Part shown: positions 18,901-26,293 of the stretch, piece by piece
How positions within the stretch are numbered: position 1 is the first letter of the stretch
Layout of the letters: each line of letters opens with the position of its first letter
Made by a program: the position numbers and the translations under genes
The notes under the pieces: generated by a model
Databases searched by the model: none
The model's input: the letters and a program-made list of their open reading frames with translations, nothing else
What the model was told of the DNA's origin: nothing
Assembly (NCBI GenBank): GCA_023261545.1
Contig: JAHFOS010000010.1
Span: forward strand, 1 to 50,080
Length of the DNA stretch: 50,080 nt
Direction: 5' to 3'
Origin: a bacterium
Lineage (GTDB): Bacteria; Planctomycetota; JADGBV01

Positions 18901-19122
18901 GATCTGATCCTCGACGAGATCAGGGCTGCGTCCCGGCCAGTCCGCGGAGATGATGACCTGCACGTCGGAGAGGTCGGGAACGGCGTCCAGGGGCGATTGC
19001 ATCATGGAGTGCCAGCCCCAAGCCACCGCGCCAACGGCGACGGCGATGACCAGCCAGGGATTGGCCGCGCTGGCGGCGATGAGCCGCGCGACGAGGCCCG
19101 TTTTTTCTTCGGGTGGCGTCAT
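15976..19122 (-). CDS. cusA: CusA-type Cu(I)/Ag(I) efflux RND pump
   Basis: 1048 aa, close to E. coli CusA (1047). The three periplasmic methionines that bind Cu(I)/Ag(I) in CusA (M573, M623, M672) are matched by M577 ('SLLYMPTAPPG'), M627 ('APLNMVETT') and M676 ('TRTEMLATGVRSP'), all with the same +4 offset. Helix 4 contains 'GGIAVAIGAMVDASIIIIEN' (403-422), the CusA form of the proton-relay motif. This makes monovalent copper/silver the likely substrate. Start ATG overlaps the cusB stop (ATGA, 19119-19122), and its stop overlaps the next outer-membrane gene by 8 bp. Comparison with E. coli CusA is from memory. Confidence 0.95.
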   Translation of the reverse strand: MTPPEEKTGLVARLIAASAANPWLVIAVAVGAVAWGWHSMMQSPLDAVPDLSDVQVIISADWPGRSPDLVEDQITYPLSSSLLAAPKVKYVRGQSFFGLSLVYVIFEDGTDIYWARSRVLEYLSAASGRLPAGVNPVLGPDATGVGWVFQYALVDKSGRQDLRQLRALQDWNLRYALQSVPGVAEVAAVGGFVKQYQVQVDPLKLRAHGVLLGDVLNAVRAANADSGGHTLEIAGHEHMIRGRGYIQSPRDLESIPVKSAAGGIAVRVQDVAAVSLGPESRRGVAELDGEGETVGGIVVMRYGENALHIIDAVKQRLTEVKLGLPPGVELRVTYDRSELIRAAIATLKHTLIEEMVVVSVVIFLFLMSFKSALIPILLLPAAVVISFIPMLQQHLTANIMSLGGIAVAIGAMVDASIIIIENIHNKLEDWERHGRPGERAAVLVAAMQEVGPAIFYSLLVITVGFLPVFALEGTEGRLFKPLAFTKTYSMGAAAFLAVTLAPALAALVLRGRVREEERHPLNRWLIGGYSVVVRGVLRYPRLIIALAVLLMATTVPAFFALKSEFMPPLNEGSLLYMPTAPPGMSMTEAGATLQLMDRKLKEFPEVVSVFGKIGRSGSPTDPAPLNMVETTVVLKPKEQWRAGLTWDGLIKEMNAVLDVPGMPNIWWMPVQTRTEMLATGVRSPLGVQVFGDNLESIEKAAIAIERIVAAIPGTRSAFAERSTGGFYIDVVPDRDKAARHGINIADVNMTLETALGGMNISETVEGRERYPVQVRYARDFRENPEDLAALLVDSPRGYALPLGEVAAIRHTRGPDMLRSEDGKLVGFVFIDPGDVPLVEYVNAAREKVASALELPPGVRIAWVGQFKHYERARERLLLLVPVTLAIVILLLYLNTRSLAETCIVLLAVPFSLIGAVWLLYGLNYNISVAVWVGMIALAGLDAETGVVMLLYLKLAYERWRSEGRIKTPADLRAAIVEGAARRIRPKLMTVLTTFVGLVPLLWSTGTGADLMKRLAAPMVGGLATSFLLELLVYPAIFLLWKGRAYRNE

Positions 19123-20378
19123 TCCTCACCGCCCCAAACGGCGGCCGCGGAGCGCAGGCGGCTCTCGGCGGCCACCAGGAAGGTTCCTGACGCCACCACC
19201 TCCGCGCCTTCCTCCAGGCCTTCCAGCACCTCGTAGGATTCCCCGGCGCGCGCGCCCGTGCGGATGCGGCGGATCTGCAGGTGGCCCGCGTCCGCCTCCA
19301 CGAAGACCAGCCGGCTCGTTCCCGAGAAGATCACCGCGGCGGCGGGCACCAGCAGCTTGTCGCCGAGTTCCACCTTCCAGACGACCTCGGTGGTTTGGCC
19401 GGGGCGCAGGCGCGTTCCGGGGTTGTCGAGCACGATGCGCAGCGTGGCCGTGCGCGTCTCTTCGCGCACGGCGGGCAACACGGCAGCCACCTTGCCCGCC
19501 GCGGTCATTTCACCTTCCGGACCCTTCCAGCGCACCTCCACCGGCAGATCCGCGCGGGCGTAGGGCAACTCGGATTCATAGATCGCCGCCTCCACGAAAA
19601 CGCGATCCAGGGGCGCCAGGCGCAGGACGCGCTCGCCCATCATCAGGAAGCCGCCTTCCACGGCGTTCTTTTCAAGGATAAAGCCGTCCAGCGGGCTCAG
19701 GACCTTGGCGCGCCCGACGGCGTTGCCGCTCAGCGCCAGCTCCGTGATCTGCTCCTGGTCCATGCCCCAGAGTTCGAGGTTGCGCGTGGCGGCCGCCGCG
19801 AGCATTCCAGCGCGCGCACCCGATAAGCTGGCGCTCTTGGCTTGCCCCAAGGCCAAGAGGTACTCGTGCTGCACGCTGTAGAGATCGGGACTGTAGATCT
19901 CGAAAAGCGGCTCGCCGCGCTTCACGGCCGCGCCCGTCGCGGAGGCGTAGAGTTTCTCCACCCAGGCCCCCGAGCGCAGGCTGATGTCCCGCAGGCCGTT
20001 CTCATCGTAGGCCACCACTCCCGGCGAACGGAAATTGAGCCGCAACGGGCCGCGGGTCACTTCTTGCAGGCGTATTCCCACGAGTTTACGGCGCTCCGCG
20101 CTCATGGGAATGACACCCGTGTCAAGTTCCTTCTGATACACCGGGGTGAGGTCCATGCTGCAGATGGGGCATTTCCCCGGCTGCGTCGCGCGCACCGAGT
20201 TGTGCATGGAACAGGTGTAGTAGGCGATGGCGTTGGCGCCCTTATCCGCCGCCGCACGAGTTTTTTCTCCGGGTTCATGGCTATGGCCGGCGTGTTCATG
20301 ACCTTCCTGCGCGCCAGCCCGCGCGGGCACCAGGGCCACCGTGGCCGCAAGGAAAAGAATGAGGGATCGGTTATTCAT
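19119..20378 (-). CDS. cusB: CusB-type periplasmic adaptor with N-terminal HMBD domain
   Basis: 419 aa from the ATG at 20378. The start is chosen because a signal peptide follows directly ('SLILFLAATVALVPARAGA') and because it gives an 8-bp overlap with the upstream cusC-like gene. A His-rich linker ('GHEHAGHSHEPG') leads to an HMBD domain ('YYTCSMHNSV...KCPICSMDL', C56, M58, H59, C70, C73, M75), then the adaptor body: 'LRSGAWVEKLYASATGAAVKRGE', a short helical hairpin (~190-240), the second lipoyl half, and beta-barrel/membrane-proximal domains. The HMBD probably receives Cu(I)/Ag(I) in the periplasm and hands it to CusA, as CusB's N-terminus does in E. coli. It shares the HMBD with the 8886-9530 protein. 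Confidence 0.93.
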   Translation of the reverse strand: MNNRSLILFLAATVALVPARAGAQEGHEHAGHSHEPGEKTRAAADKGANAIAYYTCSMHNSVRATQPGKCPICSMDLTPVYQKELDTGVIPMSAERRKLVGIRLQEVTRGPLRLNFRSPGVVAYDENGLRDISLRSGAWVEKLYASATGAAVKRGEPLFEIYSPDLYSVQHEYLLALGQAKSASLSGARAGMLAAAATRNLELWGMDQEQITELALSGNAVGRAKVLSPLDGFILEKNAVEGGFLMMGERVLRLAPLDRVFVEAAIYESELPYARADLPVEVRWKGPEGEMTAAGKVAAVLPAVREETRTATLRIVLDNPGTRLRPGQTTEVVWKVELGDKLLVPAAAVIFSGTSRLVFVEADAGHLQIRRIRTGARAGESYEVLEGLEEGAEVVASGTFLVAAESRLRSAAAVWGGEE

Positions 20379-21753
20379 GGTCGGACTCCGGTGAAGGGGT
20401 GCTATCCAGTGGCACGGGAACGGTGGTGGCGCGGCCCGGCATGCGGCCGCGAGCCGCGTCGAGCCGGGCACGCGCTAGAACCTGCCCGGCCAGGGCCTCA
20501 TGGCGGCCGAATTCGGCTTCATGAAGGTGTCGCGCCGCCTCGATGACTTCGCGCAGCTCCGCGCGCCCGGCCTCGTAGTCGAGCCGCGCGGAATCCAGCC
20601 AATCGCGCGCGGTAGGCAGGATGTTGGTGGCATAGTTCGCCGCCACGTCGCAAGCACTGTGCAGGTCCGCGAGCGCGCGACGCACTTCGCCGGTAATGGC
20701 GGCCTCCGCCGCCGCCAGTTCGTAGTGCAGCAGTTGCGCCTCGTCGTTGGACTCGCGCACCATGGCGCTGCGCCTGGCGAAGCGCAGCGGCAGCGCCACG
20801 GAAACGCCGAGCGCGAAGCGCAGGTCCGCTTCCTCCATGAAGGTGCTCTGCTCCGCCATGAACATCAGGTCGGGAAAGCGTTCGCGCCGCGCGAGGTCCA
20901 CGCGGGTGAGCGCGGCGCCCCGGCGCGCGCGCAGGGCGGCGATTTCAGGCCGGGAGCGCAGCGCCTCCTTGACGGCCTCATCCTCATTTTCCGCGCCGGA
21001 AAGCAGCGGCAGTTCCGCCACGGGCGGGGGCAACTGCGGCAGGTTGGCGCCACCGCGCCGGTCGAGCAGGGCGTCCATGCGTGCCAACACCTCCGCTTGA
21101 CGCCCCGCGATTTTCAACATCCCATGGTGGGTGTGATGCAACTCGACCTCGGCCATGAGCGCCGGGCCGCGGCTGGCCTTGCCGGCCTGATGGCGGGCGA
21201 GCGCGCTGGCCTGCAGCGCCCGCAACAGCTCACCCTGTTTTTCCAACAGCTCTGCTTCGCGTGCCAGGCCGTAGTAGTCGGCATAAAGCTCGTAGGCCTC
21301 GGCGGCGATGGCGAGTTCTAGGGCACGGCGATCACCTCCGGCCGCCGCCGCCTCGAGCTCTGCCGCCCGTCCGCGCAGGCTCGTCCGTCCGGGAAAGGGG
21401 ATGGACTGCTCCAAGCGCAAGGACCAGCCCGTGCGCATTTCCGAAGACAGGCTTTGCGGGGCGAGGGCATAGGAAAGCACGGGATCCATCCAGGATCGTT
21501 CCTGCACCGCCCGTTCCCCGCGCGCCTGCTGGAAAGCCGCGGCGGCCTTGAGCCGCGGGCTGCGCGCGAGGGCCAGGGCCGCGAGATCGTCCGCATCGAG
21601 GACCGGGCCGCGCAAAGCGCGGTCGGTGTCCGAAGCGGGCGGCCGTGGATGGAGGATCGCGACCTCGATGGCGCGCGCTGGTCCTTCGGCCCATAAGCCG
21701 GACGCCAGACACGCGGCCAGACCGCTGGCCCATAGTTTTCGCAAAAAAGGCAT
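20371..21753 (-). CDS. CusC-like outer membrane efflux protein
   Basis: 460 aa TolC-family outer-membrane factor. ATG at 21753 has GGAG 6-7 nt upstream (CAGGAGCAGT before ATG). The signal peptide ends near 'ACLASGLWAEGPARA'. 'DLAALALARSPRLKAAAAFQQARGE' begins OEP repeat one and 'EALRSRPEIAALRARRGAAL' repeat two; 'WSLRLEQSIPFPGRTSLRG' and 'LGVSVALPLRFARRSAM' are the conserved strands. The sequence is less like the two other outer-membrane factors of this window than those are in layout, with a longer N-terminal extension. It is the second gene of the cus operon and feeds into cusB by an 8-bp overlap. Confidence 0.85.
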   Translation of the reverse strand: MPFLRKLWASGLAACLASGLWAEGPARAIEVAILHPRPPASDTDRALRGPVLDADDLAALALARSPRLKAAAAFQQARGERAVQERSWMDPVLSYALAPQSLSSEMRTGWSLRLEQSIPFPGRTSLRGRAAELEAAAAGGDRRALELAIAAEAYELYADYYGLAREAELLEKQGELLRALQASALARHQAGKASRGPALMAEVELHHTHHGMLKIAGRQAEVLARMDALLDRRGGANLPQLPPPVAELPLLSGAENEDEAVKEALRSRPEIAALRARRGAALTRVDLARRERFPDLMFMAEQSTFMEEADLRFALGVSVALPLRFARRSAMVRESNDEAQLLHYELAAAEAAITGEVRRALADLHSACDVAANYATNILPTARDWLDSARLDYEAGRAELREVIEAARHLHEAEFGRHEALAGQVLARARLDAARGRMPGRATTVPVPLDSTPSPESDHE

Positions 21754-21829
21754 ACTGCTCCTGTAGTGAGGGTCGAAAAAAATAAAAACTCATCCTCCGG
21801 ATCGCGGGAGATCCGGGGCGTGGGCCGCG

Positions 21830-22201
21830 TCAGTTTCGCAGGCGGTGGAGCAGGATGTAGATGGGCGCGGTCGCGGGATAGGCGAATTCGTCAACCTGGG
21901 AAACTCCGGCCGCTAGCGCGCGGGTCCCGTCGCTCATGGCAACGGTGACGGGACGAACCGGCGCGGCCAGCGATTTGGCAATTTCAAAGCCGCTGCCCTG
22001 TGAAGCCGGCAGGATGGGATCCGGACTTGGCGCGCGCGTGGGCGCCTGGCAATGGCAACACGGATCCTCGGGCGGCGCACAGTCCGTTGCACAGCAGCAA
22101 GCCGGCGCCTTGGCACCCGTCTCCGGCCTGTCCACAGGAACACCGGCCAGCAGCGGATGAGCCAACAACAGGAGAACGGCGAGGATTGAAGAAGGGCGCA
22201 T
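21830..22201 (-). CDS. Cys-rich exported small protein, first gene of cus operon
   Basis: 123 aa from the ATG at 22201. The N-terminal signal peptide is clear ('ILAVLLLLAHPLLAGV'). The mature N-terminus has a dense cysteine cluster, 'CCCATDCAPPEDPCCHC' (seven Cys, one His in 17 residues), followed by a Pro/Ala-rich tail without motifs ending 'IYILLHRLRN'. I do not recognise a named family. Cysteine clustering, export and position directly downstream of the promoter of a Cu/Ag efflux operon suggest periplasmic soft-metal binding. It precedes the cusC-like gene by 76 bp on the same strand. Confidence 0.65.
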   Translation of the reverse strand: MRPSSILAVLLLLAHPLLAGVPVDRPETGAKAPACCCATDCAPPEDPCCHCQAPTRAPSPDPILPASQGSGFEIAKSLAAPVRPVTVAMSDGTRALAAGVSQVDEFAYPATAPIYILLHRLRN

Positions 22202-22220
22202 GCGTGGATTCTGATAGTGG

Positions 22221-22248
22221 AGTTTAAGAAAAAAGCCGCCTTTGTCAA
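22221..22248 (-). promoter_or_regulatory. Sigma-70-type promoter of the cus operon
   Basis: On the minus strand TTGACA (22248-22243) is a perfect -35 box, followed after 16 bp by TAAACT (22226-22221), four of six matches to TATAAT. Transcription would start around 22214, leaving a short leader before the ATG at 22201. It is the only strong promoter-like sequence found upstream of the overlapping gene series 22201-8886. No clear dyad for a CueR/MerR-type regulator with a 19-bp spacer is visible. Confidence 0.55.
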
Positions 22249-22320
22249 GGATTACTTGCATTTTTCTCCGGAACTTGCGACCAACTCTTGAGGTCCAAGA
22301 TAACGCAAGAAAGGCCCAGC

Positions 22321-22596
22321 ATGAATCCCGCCGCCTCCTTCCTCACGGTTTTTTTCTCCATCCTGATGGCCGAACTCGGCGACAAGACCCAGTTTGCCAC
22401 CCTGGCCTTCTCGGCGGAGGGTAAAATTTCACGCCCCCTGGTCTTCCTCGCTTCCGCCTTGGCCTTGATTTGCGCCAGCGGCATTGGCGTCATGGCCGGC
22501 GCGCTCGTGTCGCGTTATCTCGATCCCCGCTGGATCGCGCGCGTCGCCGGCGCCGTCTTCATCGTCATCGGGGCCATCACCTTGCTGCGCGCCTGA
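22321..22596 (+). CDS. Half-size GDT1/UPF0016 (TMEM165) family membrane protein
   Basis: 91 aa, three predicted transmembrane helices. 'MAELGDKTQFATLAFSA' (16-32) contains the family signature E-x-G-D-K-T, which lines the cation path in Mn2+/Ca2+ exporters of this family (MneA, GDT1). Most members have two such repeats (~190 aa); this is a single repeat, so it would need to form a homodimer or pair with another half-protein. No second half gene lies next to it. A weak divergent promoter (TTGCGA at 22275-22280, AGATAA at 22298-22303) lies upstream. Substrate likely Mn2+ from family knowledge only. Confidence 0.8.
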   Translation: MNPAASFLTVFFSILMAELGDKTQFATLAFSAEGKISRPLVFLASALALICASGIGVMAGALVSRYLDPRWIARVAGAVFIVIGAITLLRA

Positions 22597-22633
22597 ACGG
22601 CCGCGTTGCTTGCGGTTTCTCCAAAAGACCGCC

Positions 22634-22648
22634 GCGCCGCTGAGGCGC
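22634..22648 (-). terminator. Weak hairpin between convergent genes
   Basis: GCGCC/GGCGC form a 5-bp stem with a 5-nt loop just after the stop of the YhcC-type gene on the minus strand; a TCTTTT run follows a few nt later. It could end transcription of that gene. The stem is short, so the call is tentative. Confidence 0.3.
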
Positions 22649-22650
22649 TC

Positions 22651-23613
22651 TCAGGTCCAGAGCACGGGAATGCCAACGTGCGCCTCCCGCGCTGCCGGAA
22701 CGCCCTCCGGGGCCGCCAACTCGCGGCGTAGGTCCGCGAGGAAATCCTGCTTGCCGTGACACCAGGGGTCAGAGAGCAAGACGCCCTCGGGAGCATCGGC
22801 CACCACGCGCTGCAGGAACTGGTCGGGGCGCAGGCGGCGGATGAAGCGCGCGGCGGCGCTGAGGTATTCCCGGCGCGAGGGGGGGCGCAATAAGCCGCGT
22901 CGAAACGGCTCCGCCATGGCGGTGCCCTTCATGATGTGCAGATTGTGCAGCTTCACCGACTGCACGGGCAGCGCGGCCATGAGATCGCCCATGCGCTCAG
23001 GGGCATCAGGGCCCTCACCGGGAAGTCCCAGGATAAGGTGTACGCACATCTCGAAGCCGCGACCGGCGGCGCGATCAACGGCGTCGAGGAACTGGGCGCG
23101 CGAGTGGCCGCGGCGCAGCGCATGCAGCACCTCGTCGCGGTCGCTCTGCAATCCTATCTCCACGGTGAGGAAGGTGCGCCGGGCGAGGCGCTCCAGTTCG
23201 TCGAGGACCCCGTCCTGCAGGCAGTCCGGCCGGGTGCCCAGGCTCGCGCCCAAGCACTCGGGATAGGCTAGGGGAACGGGATCGTAGATCTCCCGCAGGC
23301 GCTCCGGAGGCGCATAGGTATTGGAGTAGGCCTGGAAGTAGGCGATGAACCCGTCGGTCTTCCCGTAGCGCTGGCGCAGGCGCGCGCGGCCCGCGTCCCA
23401 CTGCCGGCGCAGATCCGCGCGCGACGAGGCCGCCGCGGGCACGAACCCGCGGTTGTTGCAATAACTGCAACCACCGCGAGAGAGGGTGCCGTCGAGGTTG
23501 GGACAAGTAAAGCCGGCATGCAGGCTGAGCTTGCGAATGGCGAGTCCTGGAAAACGACCGGCCAGGCGCTCGCGGAAGCTGGGGTAGCCCCAGGACCCCG
23601 CCGGCAGGCTCAT
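22651..23613 (-). CDS. YhcC-type radical SAM protein (TIGR01212 family)
   Basis: 320 aa. The iron-sulfur motif has the unusual spacing of this family: C37 ('GFTCPNLDG'), then 'GGCSYC' with C49 and C52, that is C-x11-C-x2-C instead of the usual CxxxCxxC. 'YFQAYSNTYAP', 'LTVEIGLQS' and 'VHLILGLPGE' are further family signatures around the SAM-binding barrel. Members are widespread; E. coli YhcC is the reference and I know no settled reaction, though similarity to Elp3 has suggested RNA modification. The start overlaps the stop of the 613-aa protein (ATGA at 23610-23613), so the two are translationally coupled. Confidence 0.88.
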   Translation of the reverse strand: MSLPAGSWGYPSFRERLAGRFPGLAIRKLSLHAGFTCPNLDGTLSRGGCSYCNNRGFVPAAASSRADLRRQWDAGRARLRQRYGKTDGFIAYFQAYSNTYAPPERLREIYDPVPLAYPECLGASLGTRPDCLQDGVLDELERLARRTFLTVEIGLQSDRDEVLHALRRGHSRAQFLDAVDRAAGRGFEMCVHLILGLPGEGPDAPERMGDLMAALPVQSVKLHNLHIMKGTAMAEPFRRGLLRPPSRREYLSAAARFIRRLRPDQFLQRVVADAPEGVLLSDPWCHGKQDFLADLRRELAAPEGVPAAREAHVGIPVLWT

Positions 23614-25451
23614 GCCCCGGCGGGGGAAGGTTGCGGGTTCATCCAGGGAACTTGCCGGCCCGCTTCTTCGAGAAGGTTCAGCAGCCGCTGCAATTCCGCG
23701 CGCATTCTTTCCAGGAAATCCGCGGTTTCCAGGCTCCAGTCTTTCATGGTTGCCTCGTAGCCGCGCGCGCCTTTGAGCAGGTTCTCGTAGAACTGGCGCA
23801 AGCGGCCTTTTTCGCGCTCTCCAGCCGCGGCGGCCTCTTGCGCCAGGTTCTTCCAGAAGTCAATGTAGATGCCGAACTCTTGCAGGAACATATGGGGCCG
23901 GTGCACGGCGCCCAGCAGGTCGCCGCGCCCGTAGATGTGATCCACCATCTCCTTGAGCGAGGCCAGCTTGTGGAAAAAGGCGATGTTGGGGCCGGGACAC
24001 ACGGCGGAATGGGCCTCGCCGCGCCGCGCGATGCCGTGCTTGATCAGCGCTCCGCCGCCGAGGTCGCGACAGATGCAGGATTTTTCCAGCACGCGCTCTT
24101 CGGCCCGGGATCGAACTTCGGGATCGAGACCCGCGGCGGCGAGCTCCGCAAGTTTGAGGCGCTGGTAGGCGCGTGAGGCCAGGCACAGGGGTTTCTTGGA
24201 AAACTCCGTGTTGGAGGCGAGGTGTCCGCGCGGGCATTCGCTGCCCGGATTTCCTTCGCTGATGCGGCGGCGACGTTCCTCCTCGCTCAAAGAGTTCCTC
24301 AGGTTATAGAAAGGCACGCCGAGCGGCGAGGCGCGGCTGAGATAGACGTCTTCTTCCCGGGCCGCGATGAGACGAACCAGGGTCTCATCGTCCACACTGG
24401 TAGCTTCGGGCACGAGCAGGAATGGCGTACCCCATCCCACCGCGTCCACGTTGTAGCGCTCGAGCAGGAAGCGGTGCTCCCCGGCGGTGGCCACGCCGCC
24501 TTGCACCGTGAGCCGCAGGGGAAGCGCCGGCGGTTCCGGCAAACCCCGGGCCCTCAGAGCCGTCAGCAGCAAAGAGCGCAATTCACCTCCGAGTTCCTCG
24601 CGCCGGTGCTGGAATTCATCGAGCACCGGGCCGAGCAACAACCCCTCGGTCGCGAAGGCGTGCCCGCCGCAATTCAGGCCTGATTCGATGCGGTACTCGG
24701 AGACCCACAGGCCCTTGCGCGCCAGCATGCGCCCCTGGACGTAGGCGGATCGGTAATCGCTCACCTTGAGGGTGATGCGTTTTCCAAGCGTCCCGTCCGC
24801 GGCGGGGAAAAAATCCGAACAGCTCTCCATGGAATCGAAAAGCCGGCCATTCAGGCCCGCCGAGAACACTATCGAGGAGCGCAGTTTGCTGAGCGCGAAA
24901 CCGCGCAGCGCCGCCACGGCATCCGATTGTCCGGGGGGCAGCTCCTGGTCCCCGCGCCAGCGCTGGCGGTCCAGCTTGGTCATGATATTGACATCAATAT
25001 TTCCCGGGCGCAGGCGGCGGCGCAGCTCAGGTTCGCGGCGGGTGCGCTCCTCGGGATCGCGAATAGCGATCATTTCTTTGTAGGCGGCGCGCAACGGACT
25101 CGCCTCGGGCAGCAACTCGAAATAACGGGCCAGATCGCCGCCGGGAACGAAAGGCGCGGCGGCGAGTTCTCGCATCTGATCCGCCACCTGGTCGTGCAAT
25201 AAGTTGAGGTAAAGGGTGATGCGCCGCGCCCGAGAATCCTCCGACCCCACGGGCACGGCCAGGTAATCAAGGCCGTAGAGGTGGCAGTAATAGCGGCGCA
25301 TACGCTCGATAATCTCGTCGTCCACCAGCGAGACCACCGACGAAATGCCGAAACGCGCCACCTTGAGCGGTGTGTCCAGGGTGAACCCGGTCCCCATCAC
25401 CGGGATATGGAAGGTGTGAGGCCAGGCCTCCAGCGCGGCGGCAGGGCTCAT
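23610..25451 (-). CDS. Unidentified 613-aa protein, possible TIM barrel, coupled to radical SAM gene
   Basis: I do not recognise a named family. The N-terminus ('HIPVMGTGFTLDTPLKVARF') and a later 'LTVQGGVATAGEHRFLLER' followed by 'VDAVGWGTPFLLVPEA' read like the strands and glycine-rich phosphate-binding turn of a flavin-type (2-nitropropane dioxygenase/GltS-like) TIM barrel. Many cysteines are spaced along it: 'MESCSDFF', 'LNCGGHAFATEG', 'GSECPRGHL', 'KKPLCLASRAY', 'EKSCICRDLGGG', 'HSAVCPGPN', enough for one or two iron-sulfur clusters. The C-terminal ~120 residues are helical. No signal peptide or membrane segment. ATG at 25451 has no obvious Shine-Dalgarno. It is coupled by ATGA to the YhcC-type gene. 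FMN or Fe-S binding is inference. Confidence 0.7.
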   Translation of the reverse strand: MSPAAALEAWPHTFHIPVMGTGFTLDTPLKVARFGISSVVSLVDDEIIERMRRYYCHLYGLDYLAVPVGSEDSRARRITLYLNLLHDQVADQMRELAAAPFVPGGDLARYFELLPEASPLRAAYKEMIAIRDPEERTRREPELRRRLRPGNIDVNIMTKLDRQRWRGDQELPPGQSDAVAALRGFALSKLRSSIVFSAGLNGRLFDSMESCSDFFPAADGTLGKRITLKVSDYRSAYVQGRMLARKGLWVSEYRIESGLNCGGHAFATEGLLLGPVLDEFQHRREELGGELRSLLLTALRARGLPEPPALPLRLTVQGGVATAGEHRFLLERYNVDAVGWGTPFLLVPEATSVDDETLVRLIAAREEDVYLSRASPLGVPFYNLRNSLSEEERRRRISEGNPGSECPRGHLASNTEFSKKPLCLASRAYQRLKLAELAAAGLDPEVRSRAEERVLEKSCICRDLGGGALIKHGIARRGEAHSAVCPGPNIAFFHKLASLKEMVDHIYGRGDLLGAVHRPHMFLQEFGIYIDFWKNLAQEAAAAGEREKGRLRQFYENLLKGARGYEATMKDWSLETADFLERMRAELQRLLNLLEEAGRQVPWMNPQPSPAGA

Positions 25452-25600
25452 GGTCGCAAGTGCGTCATTAACATTGGGAAGGCTTCACCCCCGGTTAAGC
25501 AATGACCGTGCCGTAAAGCGCAGGCTTTTTCAGGTTCGCACGGAAGTTGCTCAATCACGCCCTGACCCTTGGCCATAAGATCTGTTGGCGCGGGGGAGTC

Positions 25601-25629
25601 TTGCTTGCATTTCCAGGCCTTATTCTAAA
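25601..25629 (+). promoter_or_regulatory. Candidate promoter of the diheme cytochrome gene
   Basis: TTGCTT (25601-25606) and TCTAAA (25624-25629) with 17-bp spacing, each four of six to the sigma-70 consensus, in an AT-richer stretch 25 bp before the GTG start. Plausible but not strong. Confidence 0.35.
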
Positions 25630-25653
25630 ACAATAAATACCGAGGAGATTCTC

Positions 25654-26268
25654 GTGAAAAAATTTGCCTGCTTCGTGTTGATCCTGGTTTCCGCCACGTT
25701 TTCATGGGCGGAAGACGCCGAAAAGGGCAAGGCCCTCTACACCGTCTGCGCCACCTGCCACGGAGAAGACGGCGGGGGCAAGAAAGAGCTATCCGCGCCG
25801 CGTCTGGCCGGACAGGAGGATTGGTATCTGAAAGCTCAACTGCACAAATTCAAGGACGGGTTGCGCGGCTACGATCCCAAGGATACGGCGGGATTGCAGA
25901 TGCGGCCCATGGCCATGACGCTGGCGAACGACGAGGCCGTGGACAACGTGGTGGCCTACATCGCGGGACTGCAAGCGAAATCCCCTGCGGACAAGTTCGA
26001 AGGCGGGGATTCCGAGAAAGGCAAAGCGCTGTATCAGGTCTGCGCCGCCTGCCATGGCGACAAAGCCCAGGGAAAGAAGGAGCTCAATGCTCCGCGGCTT
26101 GAAATTCAAAATGGCTGGTACCTGTCCCATCAGCTCCAGGCCTTCAAGGACGGTCTGCGCGGCAAGGATCCCAAGGACGCGACGGGATCGCAGATGCGCC
26201 CCATGGCCATGACCCTGAGCGAGGACGGCGTGAAGGACGTCGTCGCCTACATCCTTACGCTTAAATAG
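25654..26268 (+). CDS. Periplasmic diheme cytochrome c (c4/c553-like tandem)
   Basis: 204 aa starting at GTG 25654, supported by GAGGAG at 25642-25647 and an immediate signal peptide ('KKFACFVLILVSATFSWA'). Two near-duplicate class I cytochrome domains follow: haem motifs CATCH (32-36) and CAACH (130-134), each with 'KDGLRG-DPKD' and a 'MRPMAMTL' segment providing the distal Met (around 86 and 184). The two halves are so alike that a recent internal duplication is likely. Probably a soluble electron carrier; its position before the cox operon makes it a candidate donor to the oxidase, whose CoxB lacks its own cytochrome domain. Confidence 0.9.
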   Translation: MKKFACFVLILVSATFSWAEDAEKGKALYTVCATCHGEDGGGKKELSAPRLAGQEDWYLKAQLHKFKDGLRGYDPKDTAGLQMRPMAMTLANDEAVDNVVAYIAGLQAKSPADKFEGGDSEKGKALYQVCAACHGDKAQGKKELNAPRLEIQNGWYLSHQLQAFKDGLRGKDPKDATGSQMRPMAMTLSEDGVKDVVAYILTLK

Positions 26269-26293
26269 CGAAAACGCCGCGCGCCGGCTGGGC

